A DNA stretch of 12,235 bases from CAZWRK01 sp964635875 (GTDB lineage Bacteria; Pseudomonadota; Gammaproteobacteria; Burkholderiales; Aquaspirillaceae): positions 1 to 12,235 of the forward strand of contig CAZWRK010000122.1 of the NCBI GenBank assembly GCA_964635875.1. The letters are read 5' to 3'. The notes beneath the pieces are model-generated. The model saw only the letters and a list, made by a program, of their open reading frames with translations. It was not told where the DNA came from and did not search any database. The translations under genes were made by a program, and so were the position numbers. Below, piece by piece: positions 6,843 through 12,235 of the stretch; the first letter of the stretch is position 1; each line of letters starts with the position of its first letter.

Positions 6843-6859
6843 ATAGACGACTGGTCTAA
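6843..6859. promoter_or_regulatory. NemR operator 2 (nemA), with overlapping promoter
   Basis: The inverted repeat TAGAC (6844-6848), GACTG, GTCTA (6854-6858) is a near-copy of the site before nemR. Promoter elements here are ambiguous. One option is TTGAGT (6831-6836), an 18-base spacer and TCTAAT (6855-6860), which would give a very short leader starting near the nemA ribosome site. In any of the arrangements the operator covers RNA polymerase contacts. Confidence 0.7.
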
Positions 6860-6877
6860 TACAACAAGGGGTTTTTC

Positions 6878-7972
6878 ATGCATTTCGATAAATTATTTAC
6901 GCCGCTCACCGTGGGTGCGATTACCTTGCCAAACCGGATTGTAATGGCGCCTTTAACACGTCTACGCAATACACCAATCGAAGATTGCCCCACCGGTTTA
7001 AGTGCTGAGTATTATCGGCAACGTGCCAGCGCGGGTCTGATTATTGCCGAAGGGACGCACATTTCACCGACCGCCAAGGGCTATGCGCAAGCGCCGGGTA
7101 TTTATAGCGAGGCGCAAGTACAGGCGTGGCAGGTCGTTAACGATGCGATTCATGGTGCGGGTGGCCGCAGTGCTCTGCAGCTGTGGCATACCGGCCGAAT
7201 TTCACACACCAGCTTGCAGCCCAACGGCGATGCCCCGTTGGCGCCTTCTGCGATCACGGCCAAGTCCAATACGAATATTCTGAATGAACAAGGTGAGTTG
7301 GTTCGTGCGGAATGCAGTCAGCCGCGTGCGCTGGAAACAGCCGAAATCCAAGATCTGATCGAAGACTATCGCCGTGCAACTGATAATGCCCGCCGTGCCG
7401 GTTTTGACTTGGTCGAAATTCATGCTGCGCACGGTTATTTGCTCAACCAATTTTTATCGCCTGAAGCAAATCAGAGAACAGACGAGTACGGCGGCAGCAT
7501 TGAAAATCGGGCGCGCCTAGTGCTCGAGGTGGTCGATGCGGTGGTGGCAGAGTGGTGCGCTGACCGTGTGGGGATCCGCCTCTCGCCTCTCGGGATTTTT
7601 AATGGTCTATCAGACCTTGGCCAAGAGGAGATGGCGTTTTATTTGGCAGAGGAGTTAGCTAAGCGCAATCTGGCTTTCTTGCATCTTTCCGAGCCAGATT
7701 GGGCAGGTGGGCCTGCCTATACCGAGGCGTTCCGTGCGGCGATGCGAGCGCGCTATTCGGGGGTGATTATTGGTGCCGGTGGGTATTCCGCAGAAAAAGC
7801 CGAAACCTTAATTGGGCAGTCGTTTATTGATGCGGCGGCATTTGGGCGCAGCTATATTGCGAACCCAGACTTGGTGGAACGCATTCGTCAGAATGCCCCA
7901 CTCAATGCGCCAGAACCGGCGACATTCTATGGCGGTGGCGAGGCCGGTTATACGGACTACCCGACATTGTAA
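6878..7972 (+). CDS. nemA: Old Yellow Enzyme family alkene reductase (N-ethylmaleimide reductase, NemA-like)
   Basis: This is an FMN- and NADPH-dependent flavoenzyme that reduces activated C=C bonds of electrophiles such as N-ethylmaleimide and enones; relatives also act on nitro compounds. The 364 residues match the length of E. coli NemA (365). FMN and substrate residues of the family are visible: MAPLTR with Thr27, LQLWHTGR (100-107), the substrate pair His182 and His185 with the proton-donor Tyr187 in EIHAAHGYLL, NQRTDEYGGSIENR (198-211), Arg234, and FGRSYIANPD (322-331). An AAGGGG ribosome site (6866-6871) lies 6 bases before the ATG. The NemR-type operator immediately upstream indicates derepression by electrophiles. 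The enzyme should be cytosolic. The gloA gene that follows nemA in E. coli is absent. Confidence 0.93.
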   Translation: MHFDKLFTPLTVGAITLPNRIVMAPLTRLRNTPIEDCPTGLSAEYYRQRASAGLIIAEGTHISPTAKGYAQAPGIYSEAQVQAWQVVNDAIHGAGGRSALQLWHTGRISHTSLQPNGDAPLAPSAITAKSNTNILNEQGELVRAECSQPRALETAEIQDLIEDYRRATDNARRAGFDLVEIHAAHGYLLNQFLSPEANQRTDEYGGSIENRARLVLEVVDAVVAEWCADRVGIRLSPLGIFNGLSDLGQEEMAFYLAEELAKRNLAFLHLSEPDWAGGPAYTEAFRAAMRARYSGVIIGAGGYSAEKAETLIGQSFIDAAAFGRSYIANPDLVERIRQNAPLNAPEPATFYGGGEAGYTDYPTL

Positions 7973-7986
7973 TGATGGGTGAAAAC

Positions 7987-8018
7987 AAAAAAGCTGCCTC
8001 AATCAGGGCAGCTTTTTT
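7987..8018. terminator. Bidirectional terminator after nemA
   Basis: A perfect 12-base-pair stem, AAAAAAGCTGCC (7987-7998) with GGCAGCTTTTTT (8007-8018), and an 8-base loop lie between convergent nemA and the small zinc-protein gene. A and T tracts on either side allow termination from both strands. Confidence 0.93.
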
Positions 8019-8046
8019 AATGACTTGTATTCTGTGATGCAAAAAA

Positions 8047-8265
8047 TTACTCGTCGGTTTCCATGGTTTCAATATGGTGCAAACCGCCCAAAATCACTTT
8101 TGCTGTCCGTAGTGTTTCATCGTTATCTAATAATGCCTCACCACAGGCGGGGCAGAATAAACCATGAACTTGCGGAATCAGTAAAGTCTCACCCTCATCT
8201 GCCTCGTAAGGCATGTCTCGGGTATCGGGTACTAATTCGGCAGCGTTACAAGCAGGGCACAACAT
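8047..8265 (-). CDS. Small YgiT/MqsA-type zinc-binding protein without DNA-binding domain
   Basis: This 72-residue protein resembles only the N-terminal zinc-binding half of the MqsA (YgiT) antitoxin. Cys3 and Cys6 (CPAC) and Cys38 and Cys41 (GLFCPACGE) sit where E. coli MqsA places its zinc cysteines (3, 6, 37, 40), and the segments DTRDMPY and VHGLFC also match the family. MqsA continues into a helix-turn-helix DNA-binding domain of similar size; here the protein ends after an acidic tail (ETMETDE). The reading frame is open further upstream to a GTG at 8337, but the ATG at 8265 is preceded by a perfect AAGGAG site (complement of about 8272-8277) and gives the family N-terminus. No MqsR-like toxin is found on either side. 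It may be a free-standing zinc protein or a reduced antitoxin; function unknown. Confidence 0.8.
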   Translation of the reverse strand: MLCPACNAAELVPDTRDMPYEADEGETLLIPQVHGLFCPACGEALLDNDETLRTAKVILGGLHHIETMETDE

Positions 8266-8365
8266 GAAACTCTCCTTGAAATAGGACAGCGTTTCGGACA
8301 GAAACTCTAAATCTATCGACGAAGCGGCATCCTGCACTCTCTAATTTTGCTTGTAGATAGTGAAA

Positions 8366-8380
8366 AGCAAATTATTTGCT
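8366..8380. repeat. 15-base palindrome, candidate regulator-binding site
   Basis: AGCAAAT-T-ATTTGCT is a perfect inverted repeat. Its centre (8373) lies about 146 bases upstream of the start predicted from the sigma54 promoter, the usual distance for an enhancer-binding activator. It could equally be an operator of the small - strand gene. Confidence 0.4.
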
Positions 8381-8492
8381 CTTGCACCAGAAAAATCCAT
8401 CTTTTTATGCTTTCTTTTCCGATGTTGGCAGCCGTCTAAAAAATAATAATTGACCAAGATTAGCACTTTCTTACGACGTTGAGATATTTTTC

Positions 8493-8508
8493 TGGCATGG
8501 CATTTGCT
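8493..8508 (+). promoter_or_regulatory. Candidate sigma54 (RpoN) promoter of the Anbu cluster
   Basis: TGGCATG (8493-8499), 4 bases, TTGCT (8504-8508). This matches the -24/-12 consensus TGGCACG-N4-TTGCW at all but one position (C to T in the -24 half). The invariant GG (8494-8495) and GC (8506-8507) have the required spacing, and the base before is the preferred pyrimidine. Transcription would start near 8519. No good sigma70 pair was found in the same region. Confidence 0.65.
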
Positions 8509-8589
8509 CTAAGGCTTCTAGTAACGCGTAATCCGGTGATAAAAAAAGCAGATTCGCCTGCGCACCGTTAGGGACTAGGAGACCGATCT

Positions 8590-10041
8590 ATGCACGCATT
8601 GACTTTGCCCGCTGCAGGTCATTACGACGAAATGCTGCTGTCTAGCGGTGTTGTTCGTCCGCATTACCAGCCGTTTGCCACCTGGCTACAATCACAAAGC
8701 CCCGAAACCCTGAGCCGCAAGCGCCGCGAGGCTGATTTATTGTTTCATCGCGTCGGAATCACCTTTGCGGTGTATGGCGATGAATCGGGGTCAGAACGCC
8801 TGATTCCATTTGATACCGTACCCCGCATTATTCCCGCGAGCGAATGGCAATTTCTCGAGCGTGGCATGCGGCAACGTGTCGCAGCCTTAAACGCTTTCTT
8901 GCACGATATTTACCATGACCAAGCAATCGTTAAAGCCGGTTTAATCCCAGCAGAGCACGTTTTCACGAATAGCCAATATCAGCCTGCGATGCAAGGTATT
9001 GATTTACCGCATAAAATTTATTCGCATATCAGCGGTGTCGATGTGATTCGGCACGCGGATGGGCAGTTTTACGTGCTAGAAGACAATTTGCGGGTGCCTT
9101 CTGGCGTGTCCTATATGCTCGAAAACCGCAAGATGATGATGCGCCTGTTTCCCGAGTTATTTAGTCAGCAGGCGATTGCCCCTGTCGAGCACTACCCGAC
9201 CTTACTGCTTAATACCTTGCGCCATGCCAGCTTGGCGGACAATCCGACCGTAGTCGTTCTCACGCCGGGGCCATTTAATAGCGCGTACTTTGAGCATGCA
9301 TTCCTTGCCCAGCAAATGGGCGTGGAGCTGGTCGAAGGTCAAGATTTGTTTGTTAAAGATGAGCGGGTGTACTTGCGGACTACGGCGGGTCACAAGCCAG
9401 TCGATGTGATTTATCGCCGCATTGATGACGCTTTCCTAGATCCGCTGGCCTTCCGCTCCGACTCATTGCTCGGTGTACCTGGACTGCTTTCCGTGTATCG
9501 CAAAGGGAATGTCGTGCTTGCCAATGCGATTGGTACCGGCGTCGCGGATGATAAATCGATTTACCCTTATGTCCCCGATATGGTGCGCTTCTACCTCAGC
9601 GAAGAGCCGCTGTTGCAAAACGTCCCCACATGGCAATGCCGTAAGCCTGCAGAGTTAGATCATGTCTTGGCACATCTTGAAGAGCTGGTCGTGAAGGAAG
9701 TTCACGGCGCAGGGGGGTACGGGATGTTGGTGGGGCCAGCGGCCAGCCGCGCCGAGATTGAAGCGTTCCGCGCCCGCTTGATTGCCGACCCCGCGAACTA
9801 CATTGCCCAGCCGACCTTATGCCTTTCGTCATGCCCGACTTTTGTCGATGCCGGTATTGCGCCACGGCACATTGATCTGCGGCCCTTTGTGCTTTCTGGG
9901 CGCGAAACAACCTTGGTCGCGGGCGGCTTAACCCGCGTCGCCTTGAAAGCTGGATCGCTGGTGGTGAACTCTTCGCAAGGCGGCGGCACAAAAGACACAT
10001 GGGTGCTTGAGGATGCCCAAACTGAATCAACAGGAGTCTGA
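8590..10041 (+). CDS. Circularly permuted ATP-grasp ligase family protein
   Basis: This 483-residue protein belongs to the circularly permuted ATP-grasp group (formerly DUF404/DUF407), predicted amide- or peptide-bond-forming ligases that activate a carboxylate as acyl phosphate. Visible conserved blocks, by resemblance to that group, are VLEDNLRVPSGVSYM (162-176), DVIYRRIDDAFLDPL (272-286), NAIGTGVADDKSIYPYVPDM (312-331), the nucleotide-loop-like VVKEVHGAGGYGMLVGP (367-383), IAQPTLCLSSCPT (405-417), HIDLRPFVL (427-435) and SSQGGGTKDTWVL (461-473). The ribosome site AGGAGA (8577-8582) is 7 bases before the ATG. It is the first gene of a cluster with alpha-E, transglutaminase-like and Anbu genes; the next ATG is one base past its stop. 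The substrate is unknown. Confidence 0.9.
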   Translation: MHALTLPAAGHYDEMLLSSGVVRPHYQPFATWLQSQSPETLSRKRREADLLFHRVGITFAVYGDESGSERLIPFDTVPRIIPASEWQFLERGMRQRVAALNAFLHDIYHDQAIVKAGLIPAEHVFTNSQYQPAMQGIDLPHKIYSHISGVDVIRHADGQFYVLEDNLRVPSGVSYMLENRKMMMRLFPELFSQQAIAPVEHYPTLLLNTLRHASLADNPTVVVLTPGPFNSAYFEHAFLAQQMGVELVEGQDLFVKDERVYLRTTAGHKPVDVIYRRIDDAFLDPLAFRSDSLLGVPGLLSVYRKGNVVLANAIGTGVADDKSIYPYVPDMVRFYLSEEPLLQNVPTWQCRKPAELDHVLAHLEELVVKEVHGAGGYGMLVGPAASRAEIEAFRARLIADPANYIAQPTLCLSSCPTFVDAGIAPRHIDLRPFVLSGRETTLVAGGLTRVALKAGSLVVNSSQGGGTKDTWVLEDAQTESTGV

Positions 10042-10042
10042 C

Positions 10043-10969
10043 ATGATGCTTTCTCGTACGGCCTCTCGTCTGTATTGGATGTCTCGCTACACCGAGCGCG
10101 CGGAGAATCTGGCGCGGTTGTTGGATGTGAGCTACACCTTGTCGCTGATGCCGCAATCTCGCGCCAATGGCAGCGACCTCGTCGCGCCGCTATCGATTAC
10201 CGGCACGCTGGATGAATTCCACCGCCGCCATGACACGATTAGTGCTGAAGCCGTTCTGGCGTTTATGACCTATGACATTGAGAATCCCGACAGTATTTTG
10301 GGCTGCTTTCGTCAGGCCCGTGAAAATGCCCATGCAGTGCGCGGAAAAATCACTGCCGAAATGTGGGAGAACATCAATGCAACTTGGCTAGAGGCGCGTG
10401 AACATGCGCGCAATCAGCTGCCATATCCGGCTTTTTTTGAATGGGTTAAAGATCGGTCGCATCTATTTCGCGGCGCAACCTACGGCACCATTCAGCGCAA
10501 CCACGCCTTCTCATTTATTCGTCTCGGCACGTTCTTGGAGCGCGCAGACAATACTGCGCGAATTTTGGATGTGAAGAGCCATTTGGTCACCGCAACCTTT
10601 GAAGACGATGCACCAGATTATTACCTGTGGCGCTCGGTTTTGCGCTCTGCGAGTGCATTCGAGGCGTATCAAGAAATTTATCGAGATAGTTTGACTGCAC
10701 CGCGGGTGGCTGAGCTGTTGCTATTACGCCCCGATGTGCCTCGAAGTTTGCGCGCGTGCTTTGATGAAATTCGGCCGATTTTAGGTTCACTGGAAGGCGA
10801 CAACGGTAAACCGGCCCAGCGGATTGCCGCCGAGATTCAAACCGGTCTCGAATTCACGGATATCAACGATATTTTGTCCGAGGGCTTGCATGCCTATTTG
10901 ACCCGCGGACTTGCCGACATTAACCGCCTTGGTGCGGCGATTCATCATGCTTACTTGGAGGCCGCGTAA
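10043..10969 (+). CDS. Alpha-E domain protein (DUF403)
   Basis: This is an all-helical protein of 308 residues of the alpha-E family, which is almost always encoded next to circularly permuted ATP-grasp genes and whose activity is unknown. The N-terminus MLSRTASRLYWMSRYTERAE and the internal IRLGTFLERADNTARILDVK are the typical pair of repeated R/E-rich helices, and DINDILSEGLHAYLTRGLAD lies near the C-terminus. The frame is open to an ATG at 10007 inside the upstream gene, but the family starts at MLSR and AGGAG (10032-10036) lies just before the paired ATGs at 10043 and 10046; either could be used. The stop TAA overlaps the ATG of the next gene (TAATG), which suggests translational coupling. 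It probably forms a complex or works in series with the ATP-grasp protein. Confidence 0.9.
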   Translation: MMLSRTASRLYWMSRYTERAENLARLLDVSYTLSLMPQSRANGSDLVAPLSITGTLDEFHRRHDTISAEAVLAFMTYDIENPDSILGCFRQARENAHAVRGKITAEMWENINATWLEAREHARNQLPYPAFFEWVKDRSHLFRGATYGTIQRNHAFSFIRLGTFLERADNTARILDVKSHLVTATFEDDAPDYYLWRSVLRSASAFEAYQEIYRDSLTAPRVAELLLLRPDVPRSLRACFDEIRPILGSLEGDNGKPAQRIAAEIQTGLEFTDINDILSEGLHAYLTRGLADINRLGAAIHHAYLEAA

Positions 10970-11763
10970 TGAAAATTGCCATTTCTCATGAAACAACCTA
11001 TCGCTACGATGCACCTGCCGCCCATAGCACCCAATATTTGCGGCTGACACCGCGTAACAGCGCGCATCAAAAAATCTTGGAGTGGAAGCTTGATTTGCCG
11101 GTGAAGGCGCATGGAAGCACCGATGCTTTCGGCAATATTTTGCATGTATTAACGTTGGATAAGCCTCATGAGTCGATTCATTTGCGTGCAACCGGCGTGG
11201 TGGAAACCTGCGAAGAAGGCTGGCAGGAAGAAGACGAATTTTTGTCCCCGCTGATTTTTTTGCGGGCCACGGATCTGACCCGTGCCGATAGCGCGATTTA
11301 CGCGTTTGCTCAGCGCTTTGCGGGGGCTGTTGCCGAAAATCCATGCCAGGGACTCAATGACCTTATGGAGGCACTGGCGGATGTCGTGGTTTATCAGCGT
11401 GGGATGACGGATGCACGGACGACGGCGGCAACTGCGTTTTCTCAGGGGGCGGGCGTGTGCCAAGATCACGCGCATATCTTTATTTCGGCCTGCCAAAGCT
11501 TAGGTATTCCGGCGCGCTATGTGAGTGGTTACTTATTGACGGATGAAAGCAGTCATGTGGCAAGCCATGCTTGGGCTGAAGCATGGGTTGACGGCGCTTG
11601 GCAGGGGTTCGATATTAGTAACCGATGCCGACCACATAGCCATCATTTAAAGTTGGCAGTGGGTTTTGATTATATGGATGCGTGCCCTGTTCGTGGTGTG
11701 CGGCGTGGTGGCAGTGGTGAAACGCTGGATGCGCGTGCGGCAGTGCGGATTGTCGAGGAATAA
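10969..11763 (+). CDS. Transglutaminase-like cysteine protease
   Basis: This 264-residue protein has an N-terminal beta-rich transglutaminase-associated domain (about 1-80, starting MKIAISHETTYRYD) and a transglutaminase-like papain-fold core. The catalytic triad is visible: Cys164 in GAGVCQDHAH, His200 in SHAWAEAW, and Asp215 in WQGFDISN. The C-terminal VRGVRRGGSGETL (241-253) is common in bacterial members. Such proteins are usually predicted to cleave or transfer peptide or isopeptide bonds. No signal peptide is present, so it should be cytosolic with its neighbours. The ATG overlaps the stop of the alpha-E gene, with TTGGAG at 10955-10960 as ribosome site. Placement between a ligase and a proteasome-like peptidase suggests it removes or trims a peptide product; this is inference. 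Confidence 0.9.
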   Translation: MKIAISHETTYRYDAPAAHSTQYLRLTPRNSAHQKILEWKLDLPVKAHGSTDAFGNILHVLTLDKPHESIHLRATGVVETCEEGWQEEDEFLSPLIFLRATDLTRADSAIYAFAQRFAGAVAENPCQGLNDLMEALADVVVYQRGMTDARTTAATAFSQGAGVCQDHAHIFISACQSLGIPARYVSGYLLTDESSHVASHAWAEAWVDGAWQGFDISNRCRPHSHHLKLAVGFDYMDACPVRGVRRGGSGETLDARAAVRIVEE

Positions 11764-11801
11764 GCATCCGCGGCGAGGGTGCCCATAGGAGAATATCTTT
11801 C

Positions 11802-12235
11802 ATGACATATTGTGTTGCGATGCGCCTTCAAGACGGGCTTATTTTTGCTTCAGATTCACGCACCAACGCAGGGGTTGATCACGTTGCGACCTTCCGAAAA
11901 ATGCACATTTTTGAGCAAGAGGGTGAGCGGCGCATTGTTTTGATGAATGCGGGCAATTTGGCGACGACGCAAAGTGTCGTCAGCTTGTTGCGTGCGCGTT
12001 TGCGGAGCGATCGCCCGCATTTGCTGGATGTGCCTTCTTTGTACGACGCTGCGATTTTGGTCGGGCAAACGCTGAAAGAGGTGCTGGCGCGGGATAGTGC
12101 TAGCGGCGGCATGAGTAGTGGTGTCGATTTTGGTGCAAGTTTTTTGGTGGGCGGGCAAATTCGGGGCGAGCCACCTCGTTTGTACCAAATTTATGCCCAA
12201 GGTAATTTTATTGAAGCTAGCGCCGATACGCCTTT
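11802..12235 (+). CDS. Anbu proteasome-type peptidase, N-terminal part (cut by window end)
   Basis: The first 144 codons of a gene running off the right edge. The start MTYCVAM, then SDSRTNAGVDHVATFRKMH (17-35), is the Anbu (ancestral beta-subunit; bacterial proteasome-like) signature. Removal of Met1 would expose Thr2 as nucleophile, with Asp18 and Lys33 at the positions of the proteasome catalytic Asp and Lys. LMNAGNLATTQS (47-58) and SSGVDFGASFLVGGQ (107-121) also fit the fold. About 100 residues are missing relative to the usual length of about 240-250. AGGAG (11787-11791) lies 10 bases before the ATG, and the gap from the transglutaminase-like gene is 38 bases, so it is likely the fourth gene of the cluster. 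Anbu forms self-assembling peptidase particles in other bacteria; its physiological substrates are unknown. Confidence 0.93.
   Translation, partial: MTYCVAMRLQDGLIFASDSRTNAGVDHVATFRKMHIFEQEGERRIVLMNAGNLATTQSVVSLLRARLRSDRPHLLDVPSLYDAAILVGQTLKEVLARDSASGGMSSGVDFGASFLVGGQIRGEPPRLYQIYAQGNFIEASADTP

Larger units (their letters stand above)
8266..8589. other. Non-coding regulatory region, 324 bases
   Basis: No gene is supported here. From left to right it holds the ribosome site of the small zinc-protein gene (- strand, 8272-8277), an A+T-rich stretch with the motif TTTGCT in both orientations (8345-8380), a 15-base perfect palindrome (8366-8380), an A-rich run (8437-8450), a sigma54-type promoter (8493-8508), and a leader of about 70 bases ending in AGGAGA (8577-8582) for the ATP-grasp gene. 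Translating the - strand upstream of the small gene shows only short broken frames, so there is no toxin remnant I can recognise. Confidence 0.6.

Noticed and set aside
7604..7616. GGTCTATCAGACC inside nemA, reminiscent of the NemR site.
   Set aside because: The half-sites point the opposite way compared with the two promoter sites, and the sequence is ordinary coding for NGLSDLG.
8266..8337. Longer form of the small zinc protein starting at GTG 8337 (24 extra residues).
   Set aside because: A perfect AAGGAG precedes the ATG at 8265, the zinc-domain family begins at that Met, and the extra residues do not resemble anything I recognise.
8383..8388. TGCACC, a possible NtrC half-site upstream of the sigma54 promoter.
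   Set aside because: No matching GGTGCA half lies at the right distance, so NtrC control cannot be supported from sequence.
8430..8439. GCCGTCTAAA, one mismatch from the Neisseria DNA uptake sequence GCCGTCTGAA.
   Set aside because: Only one near-match was noticed in 12 kb; uptake sequences are frequent and exact in genomes that use them, so this is most likely chance.
8341..8589. Possible remnant of an mqsR toxin gene upstream of the zinc protein.
   Set aside because: The - strand reads only as short interrupted frames without MqsR-like segments, and the region is better explained by regulatory sites.
10007..10042. Earlier ATG that would extend the alpha-E protein by 12 residues into the ATP-grasp gene.
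   Set aside because: The family begins at MLSR, and the AGGAG at 10032-10036 is positioned for the ATGs at 10043/10046.
9596..10156. 186-residue open frame on the - strand opposite the ATP-grasp and alpha-E genes.
   Set aside because: It is an antisense shadow: Arg/Pro/His-rich low-information protein, no recognisable domain, and fully overlapped by two well-supported genes.

Overview
The window looks like a chromosomal segment of a betaproteobacterium, probably of the order Neisseriales. The start (end of rpsI, then argC, then erpA), the roughly balanced base composition and the character of the DadA, NemR/NemA and Anbu-cluster proteins all fit that. The lineage is inferred from gene order and protein resemblance; no database search was possible.

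Left part (1-3983, all + strand): the 3' end of rpsI with a strong terminator; argC (arginine biosynthesis) with its own candidate promoter; erpA (iron-sulfur cluster delivery) with a good sigma70-type promoter and a strong terminator; then a CheR-type methyltransferase and a DadA-type D-amino acid dehydrogenase only 23 bases apart, probably co-transcribed. A bidirectional terminator closes this block.

Middle part (4031-8265): an OmpR-type response regulator (- strand) and a multi-membrane-segment histidine kinase (+ strand) are divergent, with only 30 bases between start codons. The kinase gene runs directly into nemR. The nemR operator is made of the last codons and stop codon of the kinase gene, and it exactly fills the 17-base spacer of a candidate nemR promoter whose predicted transcript begins at the ATG. 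After a terminator, a near-identical operator precedes nemA (Old Yellow Enzyme reductase). NemR keeps the Cys/Lys pair of the E. coli electrophile and hypochlorite sensor, so the module is probably an electrophile-responsive regulator/reductase pair split into two transcription units. A short convergent gene (8047-8265, - strand) encodes only the zinc-binding half of an MqsA-like antitoxin, with no DNA-binding half and no toxin beside it.

Right part (8341-12235, + strand): a 324-base non-coding region carries a 15-base palindrome and, about 120 bases further on, a near-consensus sigma54 (-24/-12) promoter. It leads into a tightly packed cluster: circularly permuted ATP-grasp ligase, alpha-E protein, transglutaminase-like cysteine protease, and the N-terminal 144 codons of Anbu (proteasome-like peptidase, cut by the window end). 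This gene set is a known but functionally unresolved association, suggesting ATP-dependent peptide or amide bond formation coupled to proteolysis. The apparent sigma54 control is the most interesting item in the window.
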